DNA of 64,000 bases, from assembly GCA_018069465.1 (NCBI GenBank), contig JAGPUW010000025.1:310001-374000 (forward strand), written 5' to 3'. Shown here in pieces: positions 1 to 10,923 of the stretch. The DNA is from Gammaproteobacteria bacterium (GTDB lineage Bacteria > Pseudomonadota > Gammaproteobacteria > Pseudomonadales > Porticoccaceae). Position 1 is the stretch's first letter, and every line of letters begins with the position of its first letter. The position numbers were made by a program, and so were the translations under genes. The notes beneath the pieces were generated by a model. That model did no database searches. It worked only from the letters and a program-made list of their open reading frames with translations, and had not been told where the DNA came from.

Positions 1-11
1 GGCTGACAATA

Positions 12-473
12 ATGACAACTGAACTGAAAGCCATACTCACAGAAGCCATTGATGATGAATATAAAGCACGGGCAATTTACCGACTTGTGCTGCAACACTT
101 TGGCGACATTGCGCCATTTGCGAATATCGTCGAAGCAGAAGGCCGACACATTGAAGCCCTGGTGACACTCTTCAAAAAATACGCCATCCCTGTACCCGAG
201 GACGAATGGGCTGCAAAGGCAGAAACACCCGACAGTATTATCGAAGCTTGTAAAACCGGCGTTAGCGCCGAAATAGAAAATGCCGCAATGTATGACAAAC
301 TGCTAAAAGCCGCCGTTCAGTACCCCGATGTGCAGGCTGTACTAACGAACCTGCAACAGGCATCCCAGGAAAACCACCTACCTGCCTTTCAGCGCTGTCT
401 GGATCGAGGCGGCACGCCGGAAGGCGGAAGAGGTATGGGCAGACGGCGTCGGCAAGGGCGCGGCAACAAATGA
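12..473 (+). CDS. ferritin-like / DUF2202-type protein
   Basis: 153 aa ORF; helical ferritin-like pattern (AIDDEYKARAIYRLVL, EAEGRHIEALVTLF, EIENAAMYDKLL) and basic GRGMGRRRRQGRG tail. Confidence 0.75.
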   Translation: MTTELKAILTEAIDDEYKARAIYRLVLQHFGDIAPFANIVEAEGRHIEALVTLFKKYAIPVPEDEWAAKAETPDSIIEACKTGVSAEIENAAMYDKLLKAAVQYPDVQAVLTNLQQASQENHLPAFQRCLDRGGTPEGGRGMGRRRRQGRGNK

Positions 474-537
474 CGCCTCTCTTCGAGTTATCCACTTGCC
501 AGTATAGACACCTTATAACAGCTTTTAGTAACACCCC

Positions 538-1296
538 ATGAGCACTTTGACCTGGATAATTTCCAGCAGCCTGGTCATGAGTTGCATCGCACTGGTGGGT
601 GCCGTCACGCTAGTGCTAAGCGCGCAAACCCTTGAAAAGATAGTTTTGCCCCTGATTGCCTTCGCCGCAGGCTCACTGATAGGCGGCGCATTTTTACATA
701 TGATTCCCGCTGGCATCAGCAGTTATGGCAATACCACAACTTATTATTTGTGGATACTGCTGGGCTTCACCACTTTTTTCAGCCTCGAGCAGTTTTTGCA
801 CTGGCACCACTGTCAACACCACAGCACAGCACAAAAGAGCACGGGGCAAAAAAAACCCTTAACCTATTTGATTCTTATCGGCGACGGCCTGCATAATTTT
901 ATTGGCGGACTGGCGATCGCGGGTACTTTTATCATCGACATCCGCCTCGGTATCATGGCCTGGCTGGCGGCAGCGGCCCATGAAATTCCTCAGGAGCTGG
1001 GAGACTTTGCCGTGTTGATTCACGGCGGTTGGGAAAAACGGCGGGCACTGTTATTCAACGTGCTCTCTGCACTGACATTTTTACTCGGGGGTATCACCGC
1101 CTATTTCGCCTCCTTTCATCTCGACGTTACTTTTCTGCTGCCATTTGCCGCTGGCAACTTCCTCTATATCGGCGCCTCGGACCTCGTTCCCGAGGTCAAC
1201 AAACAAAAAAACCCAGGGCTTGCCCTACTGCACTTTTTTGCTTTTTCTCTGGGTATCGGCCTGATGTGGCTGATCAAGATTATTTTTGCCGCTTAA
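538..1296 (+). CDS. ZIP family metal transporter
   Basis: Multi-TM ORF with ZIP motifs DGLHNFIGGLAIA and AAAHEIPQELGDFAVLI. Confidence 0.9.
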   Translation: MSTLTWIISSSLVMSCIALVGAVTLVLSAQTLEKIVLPLIAFAAGSLIGGAFLHMIPAGISSYGNTTTYYLWILLGFTTFFSLEQFLHWHHCQHHSTAQKSTGQKKPLTYLILIGDGLHNFIGGLAIAGTFIIDIRLGIMAWLAAAAHEIPQELGDFAVLIHGGWEKRRALLFNVLSALTFLLGGITAYFASFHLDVTFLLPFAAGNFLYIGASDLVPEVNKQKNPGLALLHFFAFSLGIGLMWLIKIIFAA

Positions 1297-1297
1297 T

Positions 1298-2017
1298 CTA
1301 GCTCAACCAATAGAGCGCTAAAGCAGCAATGCCCGAGAGGCTACAGATGCACAGTGACGCCATGCGTATATGGTGATTGGCAATGCGCTCGACATAGCGT
1401 GTCGCCAGCCAGTACCCCAGCAGCATTGCCGGGATAAGCGGCAGTGCCAGTCTCAAGTGATGCCAGCTCATATAACCCGTATAGCCCTGCACCAATAGTG
1501 AAAGAAGACAACTGACAATAAAAAATGCCGATAAATTGGCGCGAATAAGGTTGGCCTGCTCATGCTGTAATAGCAGTGCTAAGGGCGGCCCGCCGATGGC
1601 TGTACTGGTGCCCATAAATCCCGACAAAAAGCCGGCCAACAACATGCGCGGTGTGGTGGGCGCAATACGCAGGGGTAGCAAGCTCACCGCCACCGCAATT
1701 AATACGCTCAGCCCCAAGCATAGCGAAAGTAACTTCGCATCGACCCACAGCAACAGCGCACCCCCCGCCACCGTGCCGGGAATACGACCAATAATGGCCG
1801 CACCCAGGCCCTTTAAAGAAATATTACGGCGATAGCGGTAGGCATTGGCGATGGATAGCACGAGCGCCACAAGGGTTATCGGTGCGGGAACATAGTCGGG
1901 AGACAGCAGAAACAAAAATGGCGCCGCGACAATTGCCAGGCCAAAACCGATGGCACTCTGCACAAAGGAGCCAATAAAAATAATCAACGCCGCTAAAAAC
2001 GTGTCCATATTATCCAT
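1298..2017 (-). CDS. TSUP (TauE/SafE) family membrane permease
   Basis: Multi-TM ORF; FIGSFVQSAIGFGLAIVAAPFLFLL and GFLSGFMGTSTAIGGPPLALLL typical of TauE/SafE. Confidence 0.85.
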   Translation of the reverse strand: MDNMDTFLAALIIFIGSFVQSAIGFGLAIVAAPFLFLLSPDYVPAPITLVALVLSIANAYRYRRNISLKGLGAAIIGRIPGTVAGGALLLWVDAKLLSLCLGLSVLIAVAVSLLPLRIAPTTPRMLLAGFLSGFMGTSTAIGGPPLALLLQHEQANLIRANLSAFFIVSCLLSLLVQGYTGYMSWHHLRLALPLIPAMLLGYWLATRYVERIANHHIRMASLCICSLSGIAALALYWLS

Positions 2018-2110
2018 TGCAAATAGCTTGTTAAAAGGGGCGAACGCGTCAACGGGATAAAGTCTATAGCTTGCGCTTAAATCGTCACTAGAAATTATGC
2101 CCTAAAATAA

Positions 2111-2377
2111 TTATTTCCCGCCATCCAGACCATCTACATTGCGCAGACGGTCTTCCACACCCTGATTGAGCATGGCCTCCACCCCTTTGGCTTTATCTAG
2201 CGGACGATTGAAGGAATGCAGTGCTTTTACACCGTTTGAATTTTCCGCTGCCGACGGCTCGTTCGTCTCGCCGTCGTTAGAAGACTCGGACAAAACTTCC
2301 ATTTTCTTCGTCTGCTCCTGACAAAGAAGCAAATACAGAGGGGCCATAATCACCAGGGCAATAAGTAAACTTTTCAT
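2111..2377 (-). CDS. small exported hypothetical protein
   Basis: 88 aa ORF with N-terminal hydrophobic segment; possible RBS-like AGGAGAG just upstream of the start on the minus strand. Confidence 0.5.
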   Translation of the reverse strand: MKSLLIALVIMAPLYLLLCQEQTKKMEVLSESSNDGETNEPSAAENSNGVKALHSFNRPLDKAKGVEAMLNQGVEDRLRNVDGLDGGK

Positions 2378-2408
2378 GGCACTCTCCTTTTTGCGGCTGA
2401 ATTACAGA

Positions 2409-3989
2409 CTATTCCCACTCGATAGTCGCCGGTGGCTTGCTGGAAATATCGTAGGCAACGCGGGAAATACCCGGGATCTCATTAATAATTCGACCGGAAA
2501 CCAGCTCCAGAAAATCATAGGGCAGATGCGCCCAGCGTGCGGTCATAAAATCGATGGTCTCAACGGCGCGCAGTGACACCACGTATTCATAGCGCCGGGC
2601 ATCGCCCACAACGCCGACGGACTTGACCGGCAGAAAGACGACAAAGGCCTGACTGGTTTTATGATACAGATCGGCTTTATAAAGCTCTTCAATAAAAATG
2701 GCGTCGGCCTCGCGGAGTAAATCGGCGAATTCTTTTTTCACTTCACCAAGAATACGCACACCGAGACCGGGGCCGGGGAAGGGGTGGCGATAGACCATGT
2801 CGTAGGGCAGGCCCAGCTCCAGGCCTATTTTTCTTACTTCATCTTTAAACAGTTCACGCAGCGGTTCGACCAGTTTCAAGTTCATATCATCGGGCAGGCC
2901 ACCGACATTGTGGTGGGATTTAATGACATGAGACTTGCCGGTTTTCGAGGCGGCTGATTCGATAACATCGGGATAAATAGTGCCCTGGGCCAACCAGTTA
3001 ACATCTTTTAAGCGCGTCGCTTCGCGATCAAAAATATTAATAAAGGTATTGCCAATGATTTTGCGTTTTTTCTCCGGATCACTTTCACCGACCAGAGCAT
3101 CGAGAAACTCGTCCTCGGCATCGACGCGAATTACCCGCACGCCCATATTCTGAGCAAACATGTCCATCACCTGCTCGCCCTCATTTTTGCGCAGTAAACC
3201 ATTGTCGACAAAGACGCAGGTCAGCTGGTCGCCAATGGCACGATGCAAGAGGGCCGCCACCACGGAAGAGTCGACACCGCCCGACAAACCCAGCAATATT
3301 TTTTCACCGCCCACGGTTTCACGCACTCGGTCTATGGCGTCGTCAATAATATTGGCCGGGGTCCACAGGGTTTCGCAGCCGCAGATATCGATAATAAAGT
3401 GAGCGAAAATACGCTGCCCTTGCAGGGTATGGGTGACTTCGGGGTGAAATTGCAGGCCGTACCAGCGACGCTCCGGGTGATACATACCGGCAATGGGGCA
3501 GGAATCTGTCGAGGCCAGCAACTGAAAGCCCTCGGGCATGGTGCTCACTTTATCGCCGTGGCTCATCCACACATCGAGCTGGGCGCTGCCGTCCTGGGTG
3601 TTGAGATGATCGCTGATATCACGCAGCAGTGTACTGTCGCCGCTAACGTCAACCCTGGCATAACCAAACTCGTGAACGTCGCTGGACTGGACTTTGCCAC
3701 CCAGTTGCGTCGCCATGGTTTGCATGCCGTAGCAAATACCCAGCACCGGCACGCCAAACTCAAACGCAAGTTCGTCAGCCTGGGGTGCCTCGCCCTCGGT
3801 GACCGACTCGGGGCCACCGGAAAGAATAATGCCCGCGGGATTAAACGCCCGTAACTCATCGCCACTCATATCGTAGGCGCGCACTTCACAGTAAACACCG
3901 GCTTCTCTCACCTGGCGAGCGATTAACTGGGTGTACTGCGAGCCGAAATCGAGTATCAATATTTTAGCGGTGTGGAGATTGGCGCTCAT
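2409..3989 (-). CDS. guaA: GMP synthase (glutamine-hydrolysing)
   Basis: [41 protein letters not shown]-terminal PPATIEWE; start set at MSANLHTAK rather than the longer ORF start at 4040. Confidence 0.97.
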   Translation of the reverse strand: MSANLHTAKILILDFGSQYTQLIARQVREAGVYCEVRAYDMSGDELRAFNPAGIILSGGPESVTEGEAPQADELAFEFGVPVLGICYGMQTMATQLGGKVQSSDVHEFGYARVDVSGDSTLLRDISDHLNTQDGSAQLDVWMSHGDKVSTMPEGFQLLASTDSCPIAGMYHPERRWYGLQFHPEVTHTLQGQRIFAHFIIDICGCETLWTPANIIDDAIDRVRETVGGEKILLGLSGGVDSSVVAALLHRAIGDQLTCVFVDNGLLRKNEGEQVMDMFAQNMGVRVIRVDAEDEFLDALVGESDPEKKRKIIGNTFINIFDREATRLKDVNWLAQGTIYPDVIESAASKTGKSHVIKSHHNVGGLPDDMNLKLVEPLRELFKDEVRKIGLELGLPYDMVYRHPFPGPGLGVRILGEVKKEFADLLREADAIFIEELYKADLYHKTSQAFVVFLPVKSVGVVGDARRYEYVVSLRAVETIDFMTARWAHLPYDFLELVSGRIINEIPGISRVAYDISSKPPATIEWE

Positions 3990-4137
3990 GGGCTTTCCTT
4001 CAATACTTAGGCGGAATTTTAGGTGGGATTGTTGCGTCACAACGAATGATCAACAGCCACTTAGGGTCAATAAAAAACGGAGCCCATTGGCCCCGTAATT
4101 TTTACATTTTATGCTACGGCTACCAGGATGAATGGCT

Positions 4138-5628
4138 TCAGCGGCCACTCACCGGGTAGTTCGGTGCCTCTTTGGTGATACTGACATCGTGCACATGGCT
4201 CTCGCCCATGCCGGCACTGGTAACGCGAACGAACTCGGGCCGGGTGCGCATAGTTTCAATATCGGGGCTGCCGGTATAACCCATCGATGATCGCAGACCG
4301 CCCATCATCTGATGAATAATGACCGACACGGGGCCTTTATAGGGCACGCGACCCTCAATACCCTCGGGCACAAGTTTCTCGGCACCGGCCGAAGCGTCCT
4401 GAAAATAACGGTCACTTGAGCCTTGCACCTGAGCCATGGCGCCCAGCGAACCCATGCCGCGATAAGCTTTGTAGGTTCTGCCCTGATAGAGCTCAATCTC
4501 GCCCGGCGCCTCTTCGGTGCCAGCGAACATAGAGCCCATCATAATGACATGGGCACCGGCTACCACGGCTTTGCAAATATCACCGGAGTAGCGAATACCG
4601 CCATCGGCAATGACGGGTATATCTCGCTCTTTCAATGCTTCAACCACATTGGCAATCGCTGACACCTGGGGCACACCGACGCCGGTGACGATACGGGTGG
4701 TGCAAATTGAACCCGGGCCGATGCCCACTTTGACGCCATCAGCACCGGCATCAGCCAGCGCGATAGCGGCTTGCGCCGAGGCAATATTACCGCCAATCAC
4801 CTGCACCTCAGGGTACTGAGTTTTAATAGAACGCACCCGTTCGATAACATTTTTAGAGTGACCGTGGGCAGTATCGACCACCAGCACATCGACCCCGGCC
4901 TTCACCAGAGCCTCGACTCTAGCATCGGTATCAACACCCGTACCCACTGATGCGCCAACGCGCAAACGACCCTGCTCGTCTTTACAGGCATTGGGGTAAC
5001 GCGCTGCTTTATCGATATCTTTAACGGTAATCAGGCCCTTGAGATCAAAATTTTCGTTCACCACCAGCACTTTTTCAATGCGGTATTTGTGCAGCAAGCG
5101 CTTCACTTCGTCGGCGTGCTCGCCTTCCTGTACGGTGACCAGGCGCTTTTTCGGCGTCATTACCGAGGCCACGGTGGCATCGAGATCAGTTTCAAAACGT
5201 ACATCGCGACGGGTCACAATGCCCAGTAATTCACCGTTCTCAAGCACCGGCACACCGGAAATATTGTGCTCCTGAGTGAGGGCAACCAATTCGCGAATAC
5301 TGGCATCACCACTGATAGTGATGGGATCTTTCACCACACCACTTTCAAATTTTTTCACCGCCCGCACTTCCAGGGCCTGCTCGGCGACCGTGAGGTTTTT
5401 ATGGACGATGCCAATGCCACCCTCCTGAGCCAGGGCAATCGCGAGGCGAGATTCGGTAACCGTATCCATGGCGGCAGAAACGAGGGGGATATTGAGGGTA
5501 ATGCCCCGTGTTAAACGGGTTTTCAGGCTGACGTCAGTGGCTACCACCTCGGAATATCCGGGTATCAGTAGAACGTCGTCGAAGGTAAGTGCTTCCTGAG
5601 AAATTCGCAGCATAAAGCTTGATTCCAA
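4138..5628 (-). CDS. guaB: IMP dehydrogenase
   Basis: [20 protein letters not shown] domains, [20 protein letters not shown] catalytic loop. Confidence 0.97.
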   Translation of the reverse strand: MESSFMLRISQEALTFDDVLLIPGYSEVVATDVSLKTRLTRGITLNIPLVSAAMDTVTESRLAIALAQEGGIGIVHKNLTVAEQALEVRAVKKFESGVVKDPITISGDASIRELVALTQEHNISGVPVLENGELLGIVTRRDVRFETDLDATVASVMTPKKRLVTVQEGEHADEVKRLLHKYRIEKVLVVNENFDLKGLITVKDIDKAARYPNACKDEQGRLRVGASVGTGVDTDARVEALVKAGVDVLVVDTAHGHSKNVIERVRSIKTQYPEVQVIGGNIASAQAAIALADAGADGVKVGIGPGSICTTRIVTGVGVPQVSAIANVVEALKERDIPVIADGGIRYSGDICKAVVAGAHVIMMGSMFAGTEEAPGEIELYQGRTYKAYRGMGSLGAMAQVQGSSDRYFQDASAGAEKLVPEGIEGRVPYKGPVSVIIHQMMGGLRSSMGYTGSPDIETMRTRPEFVRVTSAGMGESHVHDVSITKEAPNYPVSGR

Positions 5629-5830
5629 GGTCGGTGGAAGTGAGGAAGCAGCGCATTATATCGCGGCTCGTCGGTGGGGTAAACTCAACTTGCCAATGTT
5701 ATACCAGCGACTTCAATACTTTAGCTTTTGCTCTTGGGCAAACAACTTTACACACCACCTCTCATCGCTAATTTTAAAATACACCACCACACGCCTCTAC
5801 AAAGGCGAGTCTTTTATCTACAATCCAGCC

Positions 5831-7237
5831 ATGGAAAATAGCCTCTCTGCCCACACCTCGGCCAACGCCACCACAAAGCCTGAAAAGCAGATCTTTAGCG
5901 TCAGCCAGCTCAACCGGCGCGCCCGGCAATTGCTTGAGACTCACTTATCCCTGCTGTGGGTCGATGGTGAAGTCAGCAATTTATCGCGCCCCGCCTCCGG
6001 GCACTGGTATTTCACCCTGAAAGATGACAAGGCACAGATCCGCTGCGCGATGTTTCGCAATCGCAATCGCGGGGTCAATTTCAAACTCGACAATGGCCAG
6101 CAAATATTGCTCCGTGGCCGTGTCGGACTCTACGAAAACCGCGGCGACTACCAGTTAATTGCCGAGCATATTGAACCCGCCGGCCTCGGTGAGTTGCAGC
6201 GTCGCTTTGAATTATTAAAGGATAAGCTCGCCGAGCAGGGGCTTTTCGATGTCGAGCTGAAAAAAGAACTGCCGCTATTCCCCCAACACCTCGGCGTTAT
6301 CACCTCACCCAGCGGTGCCGCGCTGCGCGACATCCTGCATGTACTCAAACGCCGCTTCCCCCTGTTGCCAGTCACTATCTATCCCTGTGCAGTGCAAGGC
6401 AGTGCCAGCGCTGGTGAAATCGTCGCCGCACTGCAACAGGCTAATCAGCAGGGCAGCTGTGATCTGTTGCTTGTCAGTCGTGGTGGTGGTTCCATCGAGG
6501 ACTTATGGTCCTTTAATGAAGAGGCCGTCGCCCGCGCCATCGCCGCCAGCCGCATCCCCATTATCAGTGGTGTCGGTCACGAGACCGATACCACCATTGC
6601 CGATTTTGTCGCCGATGCCCGCGCACCCACGCCCTCTGCTGCCGCGGAATTAGCCAGTCCCGATGGCGATGACTTGCTGCAAAACCTGCAGGCTTACGAC
6701 AACTGGTTTCAACAGCGCGCCAGGCTTGCACTGCTCAATGCGGCCCAGCAACTGAATGCCCTGCGCAAACGCCTGCGCCACCCCAGCGATATTATCAACA
6801 CCCACAGTCAGCATCTCGACCACCTTGAGATTCGTTTGCACAAGGCCATGGAGCGCTGCCTCCACAAATTACAGGCTCGCTTGCAACAAGCCCAGACGCG
6901 ACATCAAGCGCAAACGCCCCAGCTGCGGCTGTCGAAATTAGTCATGCAGGTAAGCTTTCTAGAAGAAAGGCTGCACGGGGCTTTAGAAAAAACACTTGAG
7001 CACAGGCGCCAGGGATTGTCCTCTGCCATAGCACTATTACAGGCGGTGAGCCCCTTAAACACCCTCGAAAGAGGTTATGCCATCGTGCAAAATAAGCGTG
7101 GCCAAGTGATAAGCCATACCGCTGACAGCCATGAAAATGACCAGCTGGCCGTAACAGTGAGTGACGGTGTGCTGCATTGTCTGGTCGAAGGTATTGCACC
7201 GACAGCCGCTGAAAAATTAAGCCCAGAAGAAAAATAA
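5831..7237 (+). CDS. xseA: exodeoxyribonuclease VII large subunit
   Basis: OB-fold LLETHLSLLWVDGEVSNLSRPASGHWYFTLKD and RGGGSIEDLWSFNEE; start placed at internal ATG 5831 (MENSLSAHT). Confidence 0.95.
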   Translation: MENSLSAHTSANATTKPEKQIFSVSQLNRRARQLLETHLSLLWVDGEVSNLSRPASGHWYFTLKDDKAQIRCAMFRNRNRGVNFKLDNGQQILLRGRVGLYENRGDYQLIAEHIEPAGLGELQRRFELLKDKLAEQGLFDVELKKELPLFPQHLGVITSPSGAALRDILHVLKRRFPLLPVTIYPCAVQGSASAGEIVAALQQANQQGSCDLLLVSRGGGSIEDLWSFNEEAVARAIAASRIPIISGVGHETDTTIADFVADARAPTPSAAAELASPDGDDLLQNLQAYDNWFQQRARLALLNAAQQLNALRKRLRHPSDIINTHSQHLDHLEIRLHKAMERCLHKLQARLQQAQTRHQAQTPQLRLSKLVMQVSFLEERLHGALEKTLEHRRQGLSSAIALLQAVSPLNTLERGYAIVQNKRGQVISHTADSHENDQLAVTVSDGVLHCLVEGIAPTAAEKLSPEEK

Positions 7238-7252
7238 CACGAGGCCAACACT

Positions 7253-9181
7253 ATGCGCATGACTCTACACTCACCGTTCAGTCTTAAAACACTGGGCTTT
7301 CTTTTAGCCTTAACACTGTCTTTAGCACTCAGCCTGGGCTTGCACGCCTCCGCATCAGTATCAACACCTGCGCCACAAACGCCAGTAGTGGTGCCGGGCG
7401 TGTGGGATTTAAGCGAGCTCTACCCCGACATAGCAAACTGGGAAGAAGAGCGCGCAAAAATTCCAGAGCAACTCGCCAGCCTCGAAAACTGTCGGGGCAA
7501 ACTGGGCAGCAGTGCCAGGCGACTGGCTCAGTGTTTAGCGATTAATGCCGATACTTACCGCAATCTAGCGCGGCTTTATACCTATAGCTTTCTCAACAAA
7601 GATACCGACCTCGGCAACTCACAACGCCGCGAGCAACATGCACTGATCGAAAACTTAATGACCCGCTACGAAGAGAGCAGTAGTTTTATTGCGCCCGAGC
7701 TGCTCCTGGTTGGCAAACACCGGCTGGAAAAATTCTTAAACCCTGGCAGTTTTCCCGGCGCCAAAAACGCCCTGCAAGATTACGACTTTTTTATTCGCAA
7801 TATTCTCCGCCAGGCACCACACGTACTTTCAGAGCCGGAAGAAAAACTTTTAGCCGCAGCAGGTAGTCCCCTCGCTACCGCTGCGGAGACATACAGCATA
7901 CTCACCAATGCAGAAATCCCCTGGCCCGAGCTGGCCCTGCCCGATGGGCAAAGTATTAAACTCAATCCCGCCGCCTATACGCGCTACCGCAGCAATCCCT
8001 CACGAGAATTGCGCAAAGAGGTTTTTGACAGCTTTTTTGGCAGCTATCAAAGTTATGCTCAAACCCTCGCCGTGACTTTAGAGGGCCAAATAAAAGCCCA
8101 TATTTTTGAAGCCAAAGCCCGCCACTATCCATCCTCCCTTGAACGCGCATTGGCGGCCGATAATATTCCCCAGCAAGTCTATCTGTCTCTGGTCTCCACG
8201 GTGAATGAGAACCTCAGCTCACTGCATCGCTACCTGGCACTACGCGCCAAACTAATGGGTATAGAAGACCCCGCCTACTACGACGTCTACCCCGCGGTGA
8301 GCAGCATTGACAGGCCCTACTCTATCGCGGCATCCCAGCAGCAACTGACCCTGGCCCTCGCCCCACTGGGCGAGGAATATCAGCAATTACAACAGCGGGC
8401 CGCAGCACAAAACTGGATGCATGTTTATCCGGCACCGGGCAAGCGCAGCGGCGCCTATATGATGGGTGCCGCCTACGATGTGCACCCCTATTTACTGCTC
8501 AACCACAACGATAATTTTGAGTCTCTCTCCACCTACGCCCACGAGTGGGGCCACGCCATGCACTCCCTGCTGGCGAATAAAGCGCAGCCTTTTAGCAAAG
8601 CGGAATACGCCACCTTTATCGCCGAAATTGCCTCGACCAGCCATGAGGTTCTGCTGATGAAATACCTGCAGGACAATGCCAGCGGCAAGGAAGAAAAATT
8701 ATTTTATTTACTGCAGGAGCTGCAAAGTTTACGCGGTACTTTTTTTCGCCAGACACAGTTCGCCGAATTTGAACTGGCCATTCACCAACGGGTTGAAAAC
8801 GGTGAAGCCTTGTCAGCCGACCGACTCAACACCCTCTACGGCGACCTGCTAAAACGCTACTACGGCCACGGTGAAGGGGTGATGACTATCGACCAGAAAT
8901 ACACGGTCGAGTGGGCCTACATCCCCCACTTCTATCGCAACTTTTATGTGTATCAATACGCCACTTCAATTTCAGCGGCTTATTATTTAATGGAAAAAGT
9001 ACAGAGCGGTGGCGCAGAAGAAAGGGACAATTATTTATCAATACTTCGCGCTGGCGGCTCAGACTATCCCTATGACATTCTTAAAAAGGCCGGGGTGGAT
9101 ATGGCATCACCCGAGGTTTACGCGGCGGTGATTCGTCGCTTTGAGCAGGTGATGGACGAGATTGAGGCCCTTTCTCTCTAA
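7253..9181 (+). CDS. M3 family oligoendopeptidase F-like, with predicted signal peptide
   Basis: Zn-binding YAHEWGHAMHSL; hydrophobic N-terminus LGFLLALTLSLALSLGLHASAS followed by mature region VWDLSELYPD. Confidence 0.9.
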   Translation: MRMTLHSPFSLKTLGFLLALTLSLALSLGLHASASVSTPAPQTPVVVPGVWDLSELYPDIANWEEERAKIPEQLASLENCRGKLGSSARRLAQCLAINADTYRNLARLYTYSFLNKDTDLGNSQRREQHALIENLMTRYEESSSFIAPELLLVGKHRLEKFLNPGSFPGAKNALQDYDFFIRNILRQAPHVLSEPEEKLLAAAGSPLATAAETYSILTNAEIPWPELALPDGQSIKLNPAAYTRYRSNPSRELRKEVFDSFFGSYQSYAQTLAVTLEGQIKAHIFEAKARHYPSSLERALAADNIPQQVYLSLVSTVNENLSSLHRYLALRAKLMGIEDPAYYDVYPAVSSIDRPYSIAASQQQLTLALAPLGEEYQQLQQRAAAQNWMHVYPAPGKRSGAYMMGAAYDVHPYLLLNHNDNFESLSTYAHEWGHAMHSLLANKAQPFSKAEYATFIAEIASTSHEVLLMKYLQDNASGKEEKLFYLLQELQSLRGTFFRQTQFAEFELAIHQRVENGEALSADRLNTLYGDLLKRYYGHGEGVMTIDQKYTVEWAYIPHFYRNFYVYQYATSISAAYYLMEKVQSGGAEERDNYLSILRAGGSDYPYDILKKAGVDMASPEVYAAVIRRFEQVMDEIEALSL

Positions 9182-9212
9182 ATACCACTGCCAGTAGACG
9201 AGGGTATTTTTG
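9180..9212 (+). terminator. intrinsic terminator after the peptidase gene
   Basis: Arms AAATACC/GGTATTT followed by a T-run (tatttttgc), immediately at the stop codon. Confidence 0.65.
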
Positions 9213-9352
9213 CGCTTTTTTGGCACAGAGTTTATAGCACTGACCGTCTTATTTGCCGTTTTCCGCCGGACTACAAAAAAAGACACTTCAACCCGGGTAA
9301 CAATAGACAAGATAACGATAGCCGGGTCGCAGCTTACAATTCACATAAACTA

Positions 9353-10753
9353 TTAAGACTTACGCGAGGGAGGGGTCTTCCTGCCGCGCATCAAATGCCG
9401 CTTCTTGCCCGTTTCCTTGGCACTCACTTTCTTGCGCCCCGCATAGGGGTTGTCACCCGAACGCAGTTGTATTTTTATCGGCGTGCCATGTAAGTCGAGA
9501 GCGCGGCGAAAGGTTTTTTCCAGAAAGCGTTTATAGTGGGCTGGCACCGATTCAGTCTGGGTGCCGTGAATAACAATCACTGGCGGATTGCGACCACCGG
9601 CATGGGCGTAGCGCAATTTAATGCGTCGACCGTTAACCATGGGTGGGGCGTGATCGCTGACGGCATCTTCGAGCACCTGGGTTAAGCGGTTAGTACTCAA
9701 GCTGTCGGTGGCGGAGTGGTAGGCTTTGCGCACCGATTTATAGAGATGGCCGACGCCGGTGCCATGGAGGGCGGAGATAAAGTGGATGTCGGCAAATTCA
9801 GCAAAACGCAAACGTCGCTTCAGTTCTTTTTTCAGCCACTCCCGCTCACCCTCTTCGAGACCGTCCCACTTATTGATGCCAACAACCAGAGCTCGACCTG
9901 CATCGATGGCAGCGCCCATCAAATGTAAATCTTGATCAACCAGCCCCTCGTGGGCGTCGATTAATAAAATCACCACATTGGCGTCATCAATCGCCTGCAG
10001 GGTTTTAACGATGGAAAACTTTTCGACCACTAAGGAAACATTCTTACGGCGCCGCACACCGGCGGTGTCGATGATGGTGTACTGCTCACCATCGCGCTCG
10101 TACTCAATATAAATACTGTCACGGGTGGTGCCCGGCTCGTCGTAAACCACCACGCGCTGCTCACCGAGTAGGCGATTAACCAGTGTCGACTTGCCGACAT
10201 TGGGGCGCCCCACTACGGCCATTTTGATGCCGGTGGCCAGTTTCGTTCCACTCTCGGCATCTTGTGGGCAGCGCTCGAGGGCTTGTGCCATGAGATTTTT
10301 GACACCGCGACCGTGGGTCGCCGTCGTCGGGTGTACATCACCGATGCCCAAACGATAAAAATCAGCCAGGGCGACGTCGGGATCAACACCGTCAATCTTA
10401 TTCACCACCAGCATCACCGGCAGTTCTTTTTGTCGCAGGCGTCGGGCGATGGCTTCATCAACCGGCGTTAAACCGGCGCGGGCATCGACGATGAAGAAGA
10501 TCAGATCGGCCTCTTCCATCGCCAGCTCTGACTGGCGCGCCATGGCCGAGTCAATACCCTCTTCTTCACCGGTAATACCACCGGTATCGACCACTATATA
10601 GCGTTGTTCGTCGATCACGCCCTCGCCGAACTTGCGGTCACGGGTGAGGCCCGAGTAGTTGGCCACCAGGGCGTCCCGGCTGCGGGTGAGTCGATTAAAC
10701 AGGGTGGATTTACCCACATTGGGGCGTCCGACAAGAGCAATTACAGGTAACAT
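9353..10753 (-). CDS. der: GTPase Der
   Basis: Tandem G domains: GRPNVGKSTLFNRLTRSRDALV and GRPNVGKSTLVNRLLGEQRVVVYDEPGTTRDS. Confidence 0.97.
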   Translation of the reverse strand: MLPVIALVGRPNVGKSTLFNRLTRSRDALVANYSGLTRDRKFGEGVIDEQRYIVVDTGGITGEEEGIDSAMARQSELAMEEADLIFFIVDARAGLTPVDEAIARRLRQKELPVMLVVNKIDGVDPDVALADFYRLGIGDVHPTTATHGRGVKNLMAQALERCPQDAESGTKLATGIKMAVVGRPNVGKSTLVNRLLGEQRVVVYDEPGTTRDSIYIEYERDGEQYTIIDTAGVRRRKNVSLVVEKFSIVKTLQAIDDANVVILLIDAHEGLVDQDLHLMGAAIDAGRALVVGINKWDGLEEGEREWLKKELKRRLRFAEFADIHFISALHGTGVGHLYKSVRKAYHSATDSLSTNRLTQVLEDAVSDHAPPMVNGRRIKLRYAHAGGRNPPVIVIHGTQTESVPAHYKRFLEKTFRRALDLHGTPIKIQLRSGDNPYAGRKKVSAKETGKKRHLMRGRKTPPSRKS

Positions 10754-10923
10754 AGGCCGAGGTTATCAGAAAATAAAAAGGGAACAGCGGCAAAGGAATC
10801 AGCCCGAGTTTTTTAACCCAGGCTCTGCTGCTGACTAAACGAGGGGCATTTTACACGAAATAGCACTGCCTGAGGCAAAGCGAGTATTGCCTCTCTATGT
10901 GCAGTGGTTTAGCGGCCCACGAA

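Noticed and set aside
3243-3854. 203 aa ORF antisense to guaA
   Set aside because: Overlaps the conserved guaA catalytic region; translation looks like a frame artefact.
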